A stretch of DNA of 31,774 nt from Azotobacter paspali (GCF_042434745.1 NZ_JBHLSS010000065.1); one strand, 5' to 3'. Positions 19,510-28,895 are shown, counted from the stretch's first letter. Program-made: numbers and translations. Notes: generated from the letters alone by a model not told the origin.

Positions 19510-20617
19510 TCACGGCGACCGGCAGCTCGGCCGTGCCCAGCACGGCATGGTAATGGGCGAGCAGACCGGCGACCACGGCATCCCACGCATGGTGGGCCTC
19601 GACATGCTGGCGCGCCTGCCGTCCCAGCCGGGCGACATCGCCCTTGAACAGCTCGCGCACGGTCGAGGCCATGGCCCGGGCGTCGTTGGGCCGGCACAGG
19701 CGGCCTGCGCTGAACGGCACTATCTCGGCCAGCGCCCCGGCGCGCGCGGCGACCACCGGAATACCGCAGGCCATTGCTTCCAACACTATCAGGCCGAAGG
19801 TTTCCTGGTCGCCGGCATGCAGCAGCACATCGCTGCTAGCCATCAGCCGGGCGACCGCGGCGGCTGGCTGGAAGTCGTTAATCACCGTGACGTTGTCCGG
19901 CACCCGGTGCGGCATGTCGGCGCCGACCAGCAGCAGATGGTAGGGCGCGCCGAGGCGCCGGGCGACCTCCAACAGGATGTGCAGGTTCTTCTCGCGCGCC
20001 CCGCGACCGGCGAAGATCATCAGCCGGGTTTCCTCGGAAAGCCCCAGCTCGCGCTTGAGACCCGGATCGCGGCGCGTCGGCTGGAAGACCTCCAGATCGA
20101 CGCCCAGCGGCTGCACGAACACCTCCTTCACGCCCAGGCGCAAGAGCTTTTCCGCCATGATTTGGCTGGGCGCCAGCACCCGGTCGAACTGGCCGTAGAG
20201 ATACGCCACGTAGTCGTTCACCCGCTCGCCGCACCAGGCGCCGACGCGCTTGGTGGCCAACCGCGGCAGATCCGAATGGTAGAAGCCGACTACCGGGATG
20301 TTCAGGCGCCGGCCGGCGTCCAGCGCGGCCCAGGCCGTCACGTAAGGATCGCCGACCTCGATCAGGTCGGGCTGCAGATGCTGCAATTGCTGACGCCAGG
20401 GCGCGCGGCGCAGCGGAAAGCGATAGCCCTTGGCGAACGGCAGCAGGGGCGCCGGAACCTCATAGATGCCGGCCTGCTCGCGGTAGCCGGCGCCTGGCAC
20501 CAGCACGCTGTGGCGCACTCCGGAATACAGCCGCAGACGACGGTGCTTGGCCTCCAGATAGGTCCGCACGCCACCGCTGGCGGGGGCATAGAACATGGTC
20601 ATATCGGCAATGTGCAC
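19502..20617 (-). CDS. Family 4 (GT-B) glycosyltransferase (371 aa)
   Basis: Retaining GT-B enzyme that adds a sugar from a nucleotide donor, probably to a lipid at the inner face of the membrane. The N-lobe has APASGGVRTYLEAKH, and VGFYHSDLPRLA resembles the lipid glycosyltransferases of the PimA/MgtA/SqdX group. The C-lobe has LMIFAGRGAREKN, HLLLVGAD and the E-x7-E donor site ETFGLIVLE (Glu272, Glu280). The start was set at GTG 20617 because GGAGG lies 6 bases upstream and the family begins with HIADMTMFYAP; the frame extends to ATG 20845 but that part is unlike the family. It is the first gene of a three-gene operon. Confidence 0.88.
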   Translation of the reverse strand: MHIADMTMFYAPASGGVRTYLEAKHRRLRLYSGVRHSVLVPGAGYREQAGIYEVPAPLLPFAKGYRFPLRRAPWRQQLQHLQPDLIEVGDPYVTAWAALDAGRRLNIPVVGFYHSDLPRLATKRVGAWCGERVNDYVAYLYGQFDRVLAPSQIMAEKLLRLGVKEVFVQPLGVDLEVFQPTRRDPGLKRELGLSEETRLMIFAGRGAREKNLHILLEVARRLGAPYHLLLVGADMPHRVPDNVTVINDFQPAAAVARLMASSDVLLHAGDQETFGLIVLEAMACGIPVVAARAGALAEIVPFSAGRLCRPNDARAMASTVRELFKGDVARLGRQARQHVEAHHAWDAVVAGLLAHYHAVLGTAELPVAVNV

Positions 20618-20989
20618 GAGCTTCCTCCGTCCGAAGGCCTTCGGTGCCGGCCGCCTCGGTCCCGCGGCGAAATAGGTTCCGTCCGCGGACAGGCGGTCCC
20701 GCCATGAAAATCGCAGTGCTGTAGCAAAAAGATAGTCTGTGCCCGTTTCGGCGTCAGGAAATCGATTCCCGGCGAACACAGGCGAATATACCCGGACGTT
20801 GCAGCAAAACCGGGGAGCATCGGGGTAGACCAACCGAAACGCCATGGAGTTTCTTTCGGACCTGTCGACCCGGCTCCATGGCTAAGCCATCGCATCCGCA
20901 AAGGCCGTTGGAAAAGCGGCCATTTTTGGCCGCCGGATCGGTCGCCGGTGGGCGCGCGAAGGCACCCGGCCGGCGTGGGGAATGGCCGC
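20618..20989. other. Interval between the SulP and glycosyltransferase genes
   Basis: This stretch of 372 bases holds the terminator of the SulP gene and the promoter region of the glycosyltransferase operon. A frame continuing the glycosyltransferase upstream to 20845 is open but does not look like the family. No other ORF is convincing. Confidence 0.5.
20911..20933 (-). terminator. Rho-independent terminator of the SulP gene
   Basis: On the minus strand GCGGCCA and TGGCCGC form a 7-bp stem around AAAA, followed by TTTTCC. It lies 57 bases past the SulP stop and in the right direction. Confidence 0.75.
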
Positions 20990-22588
20990 TCAGGCCAGTT
21001 GGACGTTGCTCGGCAGGCGCTTGCGGGCGGCCAGCGGATGGTCCGAGAAGGGCTTGAAGCGCTCGAAGCCGTTGACGATCAACGCCCCGCCGGCATGCTC
21101 GAACTCCTCCTTGAGATGGCTCAAAAACTCCATGAAGGTATGGTCCACCAGATGAGCCTCGGCAAAATCGATGATCACCGTGGAACTACGATCGAGCTGG
21201 GCGAACAGCTTCTTGAAACCCAGCAGATTGGAGAAGATCGCCGCCCCGCCGACCTCAACCCGTTCCTCGCCGCCCTGCCGGGAGTGCTTGTAGCGGGCCT
21301 TGAAGAAATTGCCGAACGACACCCGGTGTACCAAGTTGAACGCCAGCTCCGTGGCGATGCCGGCACCGACGCCGATCAAAAGGTCGGTGGCCAGCGTCAC
21401 CAGCACTGTCACCACGAAGATGGCCAACTGTTCGGCGCCGATGCGGTAGACCTTGAAGAACTCGTGGGGCGAGGCCAGGCGGTAGCCCACGGCGATTAGC
21501 AGTGCCGCCAGGGCCGAATTGGGGATCATCTCGATGACCGGGATAAACAGCAGCATGGCGATGAACAGGAACAGGCCGTGGAAGAAGTTGCTCCAGCGGC
21601 TGCGGGCGCCGAAGGTGACGTTCGCCGAGCTGCGCGCCACCTCGGAGATCATCGGCATGCCGCCCAGCAGTCCGGACAGGGCGTTGCCCGCACCCACCGC
21701 GACCAGATCCCGGTTGGCGTTTGAAACGCGCTTCCAGGGGTCCAGCCCGTCGACGGCCTTGACCGTCAGCAGGGACTCCAGGCTGCCGATGAGCAGGAAC
21801 ATCAGCACGTACTTCCAGAACACTGCGGTGCCGATCAGGGAGAAGTCCACGTTCAAGCCGACGTTGGCCCAGAAGTCGCCGATGGTCACCATGTCGAACA
21901 CCGGCTCGGTGTGCTTGAAGTCCATGGCCAGAGCCATGGGCACGGTGACCAACAGGACCAGCATCGGCGCCGGCACTTTCTTCAGTCCCGGAATCTTCAG
22001 CAGCGGCATGCCGAAGATGATCGCCAGGCTGATGAGGCCGACCAGCGCCACGTGGGAATCGGCATGCATGATCGAGGCGGGAATCCGCTCGAACAGCTCG
22101 ACCAGTTCGAGCCCCTTGAGGCTAGCCGGATCGATGCCGAGCAACACGTGAATCTGCTTGGCGAAGATGATCAGGCCGATCGCCGCCAGCATGCCGTGCA
22201 CGACCGAATGCGGAAAGAAGTCGCTCAAGGAACCGAATTTCAGGAAACCGAGCAGCATTTGCAGCATGGCCGCCACGACGATCGCGCCGAGCGCCAGGTG
22301 CCAGCCCTGGGCGCCACCGCCAAACTCGATCACGGCGCCGGCGCAGATGGTGATCAGGCCGGCGGCCGGCCCCTTGATGGTGAGCCGCGAGCCGGCGAAC
22401 AGACTGACGAACATGCCGCCGATCATCGCTGTCAGCACGCCCATGGCCGGCGGGAATTCGCTGGCCTTGGCGATGCCGAGACTCAAAGGAAGCGCCAGCA
22501 GGAATACCAGGAATCCCGATATCGCATCGCTGCGCCAGTTTTGTTTGAGGCCTTTAAAGCCATCCTCTGGAATTGCACACGCTTTCAT
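20990..22588 (-). CDS. SulP family anion transporter with STAS domain, probable bicarbonate carrier (532 aa)
   Basis: Inner-membrane SLC26/SulP transporter. About ten or more hydrophobic segments run from residue 20 to 420, with the SulP patterns SGFLVFLLALPLSLGIAKAS and SRLTIKGPAAGL near the N-terminus and GGMPMISEVARSSANVTFGARS in the middle. A cytoplasmic STAS domain follows (about 430-532), marked by STVIIDFAEAHLVDHTFMEFL. SulP proteins carry sulfate, bicarbonate or dicarboxylates. The dabA-dabB genes directly upstream make bicarbonate the best guess. The ATG has an AAGGGG site about 11 bases upstream. A 202-base gap with an inverted repeat separates it from dabB; a good terminator follows. 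Confidence 0.9.
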   Translation of the reverse strand: MKACAIPEDGFKGLKQNWRSDAISGFLVFLLALPLSLGIAKASEFPPAMGVLTAMIGGMFVSLFAGSRLTIKGPAAGLITICAGAVIEFGGGAQGWHLALGAIVVAAMLQMLLGFLKFGSLSDFFPHSVVHGMLAAIGLIIFAKQIHVLLGIDPASLKGLELVELFERIPASIMHADSHVALVGLISLAIIFGMPLLKIPGLKKVPAPMLVLLVTVPMALAMDFKHTEPVFDMVTIGDFWANVGLNVDFSLIGTAVFWKYVLMFLLIGSLESLLTVKAVDGLDPWKRVSNANRDLVAVGAGNALSGLLGGMPMISEVARSSANVTFGARSRWSNFFHGLFLFIAMLLFIPVIEMIPNSALAALLIAVGYRLASPHEFFKVYRIGAEQLAIFVVTVLVTLATDLLIGVGAGIATELAFNLVHRVSFGNFFKARYKHSRQGGEERVEVGGAAIFSNLLGFKKLFAQLDRSSTVIIDFAEAHLVDHTFMEFLSHLKEEFEHAGGALIVNGFERFKPFSDHPLAARKRLPSNVQLA

Positions 22589-22711
22589 AAGGCAATGACC
22601 CCTTCGATATTTACATGCACTTTCAAATAATTGGTACGACTATCTCTGGCAAAAACTTTTCAATGAATCGGAAGAGCCTCCCTCAACGCTTCGGCCATTT
22701 ACCGAAAACCC

Positions 22712-22776
22712 GCAGGAGCGAACTTTCTCGCAATGCTTTGCCTGCCATTGCCAATCGTGGATTAATCCGCTCCTGC
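22712..22776. repeat. Inverted repeat between dabB and the SulP gene
   Basis: GCAGGAGCG (22712-22720) and CGCTCCTGC (22768-22776) are exact 9-base complements separated by 47 bases. The pair fills the gap between dabB stop and SulP start. It could be a large stem that ends or slows transcription after dabB, or paired protein-binding half sites. Confidence 0.5.
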
Positions 22777-22790
22777 ACCGGCGAGTCGAA

Positions 22791-24659
22791 TCAAGAAGAC
22801 TTGTAGGCCACTTCGTAGACCGACTTGGCATGTGGTCCGAGAAATACCCGCGCGTAGATACGGATGATCGACAAACCGACCAGAACGAAACTAAAACTGG
22901 TCAAAAAGGCCAATCCGATCTGCCCTTCCTCGATATGCGCGAACATCAGGTCTTCGCCGATGAACGTCGGGCTGATCGGAAAACCGGTGGCGCACAAGCA
23001 ACTCAGCAGAAATACGAAAGCGATCTTCGGATGCTGCCGGCAATGGCCATGGAAGCGGTCGAGATCGATATCGCCTTCGAGATGCTTGAGCCGCCGCAGG
23101 CAGAGAAGTCCGACGACTCCAGCCAGGGCCACACCGCTCAGGTAGAGATAACTTTCGCCGAAGCCGAAGTCGGCATTGAAGGAAGTGGCCAGGGCGATCC
23201 AGAAGTGCGTTAGGATCGCCAGCAGCCAGGCCATGCGGGCGCGCCTGCGCTCGGTGAAGGACTTGAGCACCAGCACCGCTGCCATTGCCGCGAAGATCAC
23301 CGGCAGGATTTCCGTGACCGCGCCGGGCAACGCCTCACGGTTGTAGACCAGGAACAGCCCCAGCAGATAGACCGGCACGAAGATGCCGACGACCCGCCAG
23401 AAGGTCAGGAAGTCCAGACGCCGCCCCAGATTCTTCATAGGATTCCACAACTTGCGGTACATGAAGGCATCTAGGTCGAACTCGCGCACCGAGAGCATGT
23501 AGAGCGAATACATGAACTTCTTCGGCAGCACCCACCTGGCATGGTGTTGCCGCGGCACGAAGTTGTAGAACTGCTCGCGGATTAAGTAGGCCGCCACCGA
23601 CGGCGAAACCAGTAGTTGGTAGGTGCGCAGGAAGGCGTTCCCGGCGAAATGCAGCAGGGCCAGGGCATCGAAGCCGAGGGCAATCTCGATGAAGATCAGG
23701 CCGATCTGGGCGATGGAAGCGTAGGCGATCTGGCTCTTGATCGCCGACTGCGAGCGGGCGATCACCGTCGCGACGATGCTGGTAGAGGCGCCCAGCAAAC
23801 CGACGACGAGGCAGACGGACGGCTGGTCGCGCCAGAGCGGCGCGGTGCGCAGCAGCAGGAAGACCCCCATGTGCACCGACAGCGAGCCGTAGAAGATCGC
23901 GCTCGACGGTGTCGGTCCCTCCATGGCCCGCGGCAGCCAACTGGAGAACGGCAGTTGCGCCGACTTGGCGGCCGCGGCCACCAGGATCATCAGCGCCATG
24001 AGGACACCGACCAGGGAGTGCGGCTGCAGGTGTTCGAGCACGAAGGCCCGGTCTTCGAGCATGTGGAAGCTGACGTTGGCGTGGAACAGGTGGTGCATCA
24101 TCCACATCGCCAGCAGCAGGCCAACATCGCCGATCCGGTAGATGGAGAACACTTTGACCGCGTTCTTCACCGGCAGGTAGCGGTCCCGGTAGAAGGCGAT
24201 CAGCAGGAACGAGGTGATCCCCAGCACTTCCCAGCCGGTGAACATGGTTTCCATGTTCCCCGAGAACACCACCATGTTGTAACCGGCGTAGAAGAACAGC
24301 ACCGTGCTGAAGAAGCGCTTGTAGCCTGCCTCGCGGTGCATATAGTGGCGGCTGTAGAGCAGCACCATGAGGGTCAGGAAGGTACCGACTAGCACATAGG
24401 TCGCGGTGATCCGATCGAACAGGAAGTCGATGTAGAACTCGTAGCTATCCGTGTGGAACAGCACGAAATCCTTCAGCTCCAGGGTGGGAAAACCGCGCAG
24501 CGCCCAGTACGCCAGGAACAGGACGAAGCCAGCGAGATTGACGCCGACCGTGACCAGCGCGGTGCGCGAGATCCGTTTCTCGTCCCGCTCCGGGTGGGTC
24601 AGGCTGATCAGGAAGCCGATCAGCGGTAGAAAGATGAAGATTTGCAGTGCGAAAGCCAT
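22791..24659 (-). CDS. dabB: DabB, NuoL-like membrane subunit of the inorganic-carbon pump (622 aa)
   Basis: Polytopic protein related to the proton-pumping NuoL/MrpA subunits. The antiporter core is clear: FTGWEVLGITSFLLIAFYR, then AAAAKSAQLPFSSWLPRAME followed by GPTPSSAIFYGSLSV, with the conserved Lys and Pro residues. In the DAB complex this subunit is thought to pass H+ or Na+ and energise DabA. No other complex I genes are nearby, which excludes a Nuo operon. A middle loop of about 80 hydrophilic residues (FVPRQHHARWVLPKKF onward) separates two membrane blocks. Its start lies 8 bases past the dabA stop, so the two are co-translated. GGAGTCACC-type spacing before ATG 24659 gives a usable ribosome site. 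Confidence 0.93.
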   Translation of the reverse strand: MAFALQIFIFLPLIGFLISLTHPERDEKRISRTALVTVGVNLAGFVLFLAYWALRGFPTLELKDFVLFHTDSYEFYIDFLFDRITATYVLVGTFLTLMVLLYSRHYMHREAGYKRFFSTVLFFYAGYNMVVFSGNMETMFTGWEVLGITSFLLIAFYRDRYLPVKNAVKVFSIYRIGDVGLLLAMWMMHHLFHANVSFHMLEDRAFVLEHLQPHSLVGVLMALMILVAAAAKSAQLPFSSWLPRAMEGPTPSSAIFYGSLSVHMGVFLLLRTAPLWRDQPSVCLVVGLLGASTSIVATVIARSQSAIKSQIAYASIAQIGLIFIEIALGFDALALLHFAGNAFLRTYQLLVSPSVAAYLIREQFYNFVPRQHHARWVLPKKFMYSLYMLSVREFDLDAFMYRKLWNPMKNLGRRLDFLTFWRVVGIFVPVYLLGLFLVYNREALPGAVTEILPVIFAAMAAVLVLKSFTERRRARMAWLLAILTHFWIALATSFNADFGFGESYLYLSGVALAGVVGLLCLRRLKHLEGDIDLDRFHGHCRQHPKIAFVFLLSCLCATGFPISPTFIGEDLMFAHIEEGQIGLAFLTSFSFVLVGLSIIRIYARVFLGPHAKSVYEVAYKSS

Positions 24660-24667
24660 GGTGACTC

Positions 24668-27178
24668 CTACCTCAACTCGAGGACAGGCAGGTTGTCTGC
24701 CTGGGTTTCAAAGAGTTTTTCGAGGTCCGCGGCGACATCGATCCGTTCGGTCAGCGCTCGGTATGGCTCGAAGGTGCCGTCCCGGAAGCGGAACAGCTCG
24801 TGGGTCTCGGGGTTGACGACCGTGAGGTTGAGCCATTCGTTGGCGAACCATTCCCAGGTGGCCGGCTGCTGGCGGATAGTGTTCAGGACCACCTCGGGGA
24901 AATGCTCGACGACGATCATCATCCGCACCGGGTGATGCACCTCGATCATCTGACTCGGCAGGCCGGGACGCAGGTCGCCGTCGTTGCCGTTGGCCACGCC
25001 GATCAGGCCCATCACGTTGTGCGGCAGCTTGCTGCCCGCCCCCAGCTTCTGGTTGTCCACGTGTGAGAAGAAATACTCCAGGTTGATCCCGCCGCAGACC
25101 GGCGCCGCGGCGCGCAGGATACCGAGCAGGAACTTGCCGTCCGGATCGACGCGGTAGTCGTAGGAATTGAGGAACGAGCGGCGGTCGAGGAACAACTTGC
25201 GACTCAGGAAGCGGCGCCCGACGATGCACAGCGCGTTGGTCGCGTGGTTCAGCTCGGGGCGCGGCTCGAACAGGGACACGGCGCGCGCCTTGACCGCCTC
25301 ATGCACCCGCTCCGGCGACTGCTGGCTGTCGGTCAGCTCGAAGCGGCGCGAGCGCTCCTTGGCGTTGAGCGCCAGGGCCTTGTCGAACACCGCCACGTTG
25401 GTCCGGTGCCGGGCGAGGTTGTCGGGGCTGAGCGAGTCCTCGTCGTAAAAAGCGATCTCGTCGCGGGTGGTGTCGTGCAGCGCGCCGACGAACTGGGTCG
25501 TCGCCGGGATCTCGATGCCCTTGCCGGCAAGGATCGCGCGCACCTCGGGGTGGTTGAGCATGAAGCAGATCACTCGCGCGTTCACCGACCCCGGCCGCCC
25601 AGAACAGGCCCCGCAGTCATAGGCGGCGTAGTGCGGATTGTTGGTGTTGCTCGCACCGTGCCCGACCACGTAGACGATAGGCGCGAAATCCTGAGTCAGG
25701 CCGATACTGCCCAGCAGGTTTTCTGCGCGCTCGGCCATCTCCGCGACGCTGAAGCCGATCTGCAGGCCATCTTCGCGGTCGTCCGGCGAACGGTTCAGGA
25801 TGGTCAGGCTGGAGGCGCGATCCATATGCCGGAAGGACGAGGCGCCGAGCGGGCTTGCCGAGGGCTTGAGGATGTTGTTGAAGAGTTTGACCGCCGACCA
25901 GAAGCCGAGGGTCTGCGAGATCACCCAGCCGCCGAGCAGGTCGTGCGAGTGCTTGCTAAAGTGCGGCTCGGCCTCGAGCCTGTCCTGGCTACCGGTTTCC
26001 TTGATCAGGTATCGGGGCTCGATCGGACCCGGACATACCTTGGTGTGGGATTTGGCGTTCTTCGGCTTGAAATAGAACTCCACCCCGAAGAAGCCCGGTG
26101 TCCCGTAGGTTTCGCAGTGCGGATCGAAGCTTTCGATGTGCCGGCGGAACGAGCAGATCCGGTCGTCGATGCAGAACAGGCCCTGGAAGCTCTTCGCCGG
26201 CAACGCCGGGCTTTCCGCGGGCTGGCGCTGGATGGCGCTCAGCACGGGATCGTAGAAGCTCCACTCCAGCGCCTCCTGCCAGATCGCCAGGGCGTCGTGC
26301 AGCTCGGTGCGCGGCACCTCGGCGAGGATGTCCAGCGGCTCGCCGCCCAGCTCCGCCTCCAGCGGGCTCCATTGCTCGTCGAAATGCTCGTCGAGCGCGT
26401 CGATCTCTAGGAGCAACTCGAAGACGATCAGTTCGCGCAGGCCGATCCTACGGCTGTCGATTAGGGTATCGGGATGCGCTTCGATCACCGTGACCATGCC
26501 CGACCAGCCTGGATGGGCGAACTGCTGGTCGAACAGATAACGCTCGAACAGCGCTTCGTCGCGCACCAGGAGCTTCAGCAGGTCGGCGATGGAACAGTCC
26601 TGTTCGAGCAGCAGCCGGCGCGCCCGCTCGCGGCGGAAGAAGCTAGTGAAGCTGTGGCGCTCCAGTTCGCGGATGGCGCACAGGAAACCCTCGCCGCCGG
26701 ACGGGAAGGTCCACATCGAGATGCCCTGGTCGAGATAGCTGCAGAGAATGCGGAACAGCAGCGGATGCACCAACGAGTCCAGATCGATCCGCAGGTTCTT
26801 CTTCCAGTTCGCCCGCACCGCACCGATGCGCGGTAGGGGCGGCGGCGCGAAGCTGCCCGCGACGAGCTTGGTCTTCCAGAGATCGGATTGATCGCCCTTG
26901 TGGCGACGGACGACCCAGTCGAGCACGGCCGGCGTTATCTCGCCGCGCTGATAGAGGTCGCGGTATTTATCCAGTTTCAAGGACAGGTTGTATCCGAAGA
27001 TACCCGAGGCATTTCTCAGCGCATCGTGGAACTTCAAATTCTGGAAAGCATGCAAGGTGTTGTGGTGAACGAAATCCTTCAGCGGAGCCTGTTTCGGAAG
27101 ATAGTGCTCAAGCTCGTGCAATACCGTTGTCTCGTCGAAACGAGCGGATTGCACTGGACTTTCTGATCTGACGCTCAT
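24668..27178 (-). CDS. dabA: DabA (DUF2309), zinc carbonic-anhydrase-like subunit of the inorganic-carbon pump (836 aa)
   Basis: Peripheral cytoplasmic subunit of the DAB pump, which hydrates CO2 one-way to bicarbonate using energy from DabB. The beta-CA-like zinc ligands are in place: Cys336 and Asp338 in FCIDDRICSFRRHIES, His507 in VVGHGASN and Cys522 in AYDCGACSGR. Their spacing matches the characterised Halothiobacillus protein (His to Cys 15 residues). The N-terminus has the family opening LPKQAPLKDFVHHNTLHAFQ. The start was set at ATG 27178 (MSVRSES) because GGAG lies 8 bases upstream; ATG 27205 is an alternative. It is first in the order dabA-dabB-SulP. Confidence 0.95.
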   Translation of the reverse strand: MSVRSESPVQSARFDETTVLHELEHYLPKQAPLKDFVHHNTLHAFQNLKFHDALRNASGIFGYNLSLKLDKYRDLYQRGEITPAVLDWVVRRHKGDQSDLWKTKLVAGSFAPPPLPRIGAVRANWKKNLRIDLDSLVHPLLFRILCSYLDQGISMWTFPSGGEGFLCAIRELERHSFTSFFRRERARRLLLEQDCSIADLLKLLVRDEALFERYLFDQQFAHPGWSGMVTVIEAHPDTLIDSRRIGLRELIVFELLLEIDALDEHFDEQWSPLEAELGGEPLDILAEVPRTELHDALAIWQEALEWSFYDPVLSAIQRQPAESPALPAKSFQGLFCIDDRICSFRRHIESFDPHCETYGTPGFFGVEFYFKPKNAKSHTKVCPGPIEPRYLIKETGSQDRLEAEPHFSKHSHDLLGGWVISQTLGFWSAVKLFNNILKPSASPLGASSFRHMDRASSLTILNRSPDDREDGLQIGFSVAEMAERAENLLGSIGLTQDFAPIVYVVGHGASNTNNPHYAAYDCGACSGRPGSVNARVICFMLNHPEVRAILAGKGIEIPATTQFVGALHDTTRDEIAFYDEDSLSPDNLARHRTNVAVFDKALALNAKERSRRFELTDSQQSPERVHEAVKARAVSLFEPRPELNHATNALCIVGRRFLSRKLFLDRRSFLNSYDYRVDPDGKFLLGILRAAAPVCGGINLEYFFSHVDNQKLGAGSKLPHNVMGLIGVANGNDGDLRPGLPSQMIEVHHPVRMMIVVEHFPEVVLNTIRQQPATWEWFANEWLNLTVVNPETHELFRFRDGTFEPYRALTERIDVAADLEKLFETQADNLPVLELR

Positions 27179-27832
27179 CGATTCATCTCCGAAGGCCATC
27201 GGCATATTTCAAATGGCCCCGAGAAAGATTGAATAAAGCCGTATCCCGCCGGTCCTTCGAAGACGATAAATCCCCGAATGGCATATCCGGACAAGACGGG
27301 CCATTTCTCTACCTAATCCAATTCGATACCGTTGCCGGCGAAGCCTCGTCAAAAAAGCTTCTTGTTATTAGATTGACAATCTGCTTCTCATCATTCCGCT
27401 TTGGAAATAACGCCATGCGCTCCGAAAAGCGCGCAAGGCATTTTCGATAAACTTTCCCTCAGCCGGTTCGTGAAAAAATCGTTTATTCCAGGCCCTTCCA
27501 ACGGGCGCTCCAGAGCCCCCAAAAAATTTATTTCAGGATATTACAATAAATTCCAAACTGTTCAACAGAAGCACGTTGCATGCCAATCGACAGCAAGGAA
27601 AGAATGCGAAAGCTATATGTCAGGATAAATTGACTGGTGGTTATGTGAAAAACGTCGCTCGAGCGGAGCGCCTGTTCCCGCGTCTCGAAGAACCGCGCCA
27701 GTGCCCCGCACCACGATGACTCTGGCCATCGGGAAGATTGCGGGCCGGCCCCGCTGTCGATCGGTAACGCCCACGACCGGGAAAACGGCGTGGCCGGACG
27801 CGGTCCGCCAGCGCTCTGACCGAGGCCCTGGG
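27179..27832. other. Long AT-rich interval upstream of dabA
   Basis: This stretch of 654 bases holds no convincing gene. The part next to dabA (27190-27650) is AT-rich against a GC-rich background and should contain the dabA promoter. It includes one perfect palindrome at 27370-27382. The part next to the CHAD gene (27650-27832) is GC-rich again. Short ORFs in it lack ribosome sites and protein-like composition. Confidence 0.5.
27370..27382. promoter_or_regulatory. Palindrome upstream of dabA, candidate operator
   Basis: AGATTG and CAATCT flank a single A, about 190 bases upstream of the dabA start and inside the AT-rich region. The symmetry suits a dimeric regulator. No regulator gene lies in the window to pair with it. 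Confidence 0.35.
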
Positions 27833-28594
27833 TCAGTCCGCGGGAAACGCCTTGAGAAGCGGCTTCAGCGCCTGCTCCGAGCACTGCTCGGCGTCGGCAA
27901 GGGCCTGGCGCCAGGCCGTGCATAACGGTTGAAGATCGGCCTCCTGCCCGGCCCGCTGCAACCACTGCATGCAATCGTGCCAGTCGCCCAGGGCCGATTG
28001 CGCCTCTTTCAGACACTTGGGTGCCTTGTCCGGCAGGTCGGACAGATCGGGATAGACCTCGGCGGCGTAGCGTACTCGTTTGATCCGCACGCGCAGCCGG
28101 TGGCGGTCATGGTTCGGATCGCGCAGTTCCTTGCCGAGCTTGCGCCGCTGCTTCGCCAGCTCCTTGCGGATGTGCTTGCCCAATCCCTTGAGCTTCCCTT
28201 CCCGCCTGGCCTCGCGGCAGATCGCCGGCCAGGCGGCCAGGGCGTTGCGCAACAGCAGCCACTCGGGACTGGCCAGCAGGGCATCGTAGCCGGCTTCCAG
28301 CCCCTGCCGGCGGGACTCGCCCAGCTCCGGCCGTTCGCGCGTCGCCAACTCCTGGATCAGGACTTCGGTATCGCGCAAGGATGTGCTCCGATGGCCGACG
28401 GCGGCGGCGACCTCCTCCAGCGCACCGATATCGGGAAGGTCGCGCAGGGGACGCAGAATGCTGCGCAGGCGGCGCACGGCGACGCGCAGATCATGCAACG
28501 CCTCGCCGTCGCTGCGCCCCTCCAGACGCTTGCCGCAAGCCTGCAACTTGGCTTCCAGGGCCACCACCTGTTCGATCAGTTCGTCGACGAGCAT
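27833..28594 (-). CDS. CHAD domain protein, probable polyphosphate-binding (253 aa)
   Basis: All-helical protein covering one CHAD domain from end to end. The conserved histidine-basic helix is ALHDLRVAVRRLRSILRPL (about 32-50), and the second basic set is DRHRLRVRIKRVRYAAEVY, with SALGDWHDC near the end. These His/Arg/Lys helices line the polyphosphate-binding groove in studied CHAD proteins. No CYTH domain is fused. ATG 28594 follows GCAGGAG. It lies downstream of the PPDK-like gene on the same strand with a 301-base gap, so it may be transcribed separately. Confidence 0.9.
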   Translation of the reverse strand: MLVDELIEQVVALEAKLQACGKRLEGRSDGEALHDLRVAVRRLRSILRPLRDLPDIGALEEVAAAVGHRSTSLRDTEVLIQELATRERPELGESRRQGLEAGYDALLASPEWLLLRNALAAWPAICREARREGKLKGLGKHIRKELAKQRRKLGKELRDPNHDRHRLRVRIKRVRYAAEVYPDLSDLPDKAPKCLKEAQSALGDWHDCMQWLQRAGQEADLQPLCTAWRQALADAEQCSEQALKPLLKAFPAD

Positions 28595-28895
28595 ACCCCT
28601 GTACTCCTGCGGCCGGATCGGCCGAACCTATGCATCACTCGAACGCGCGGGCCGGGCACCGTCGAGACCGGCCGGCCGGCGATGGGAAGCCAGCGGCCGC
28701 GCCTGCACGAAATCCTCCGCCGACTGGCGAACAGCGGCCATCGAGCCGGACCGCGTAACCGGCTATCCGACGATTTGCTCAATGGTGACGTGCATGGCGC
28801 CGCCTGGAAATGGAAAAGACGTCTCCTCGCTCGGAGGCGAACCGAGCCGACTCGTCGCCGACAAGCCTCCATTGGCGAAAATGCCTCCATGCCCA
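28595..28895. other. Interval between CHAD and PPDK-like genes
   Basis: These 301 bases contain no convincing ORF. They hold the promoter region of the CHAD gene and a small hairpin, GCTCGG/CCGAGC around seven bases (28829-28847), which could help end the PPDK-like transcript. No Pho-box repeat was seen. Confidence 0.4.

Noticed and set aside
19502..20845. 447-aa form of the glycosyltransferase
   Set aside because: The 76 extra residues do not match the GT-B N-terminus, and GTG 20617 has an ideally placed GGAGG.
27528..28016. 162-aa minus-strand ORF overlapping the CHAD gene
   Set aside because: It overlaps the CHAD 3' end in another frame, is low in complexity and ends in an AT-rich non-coding region.
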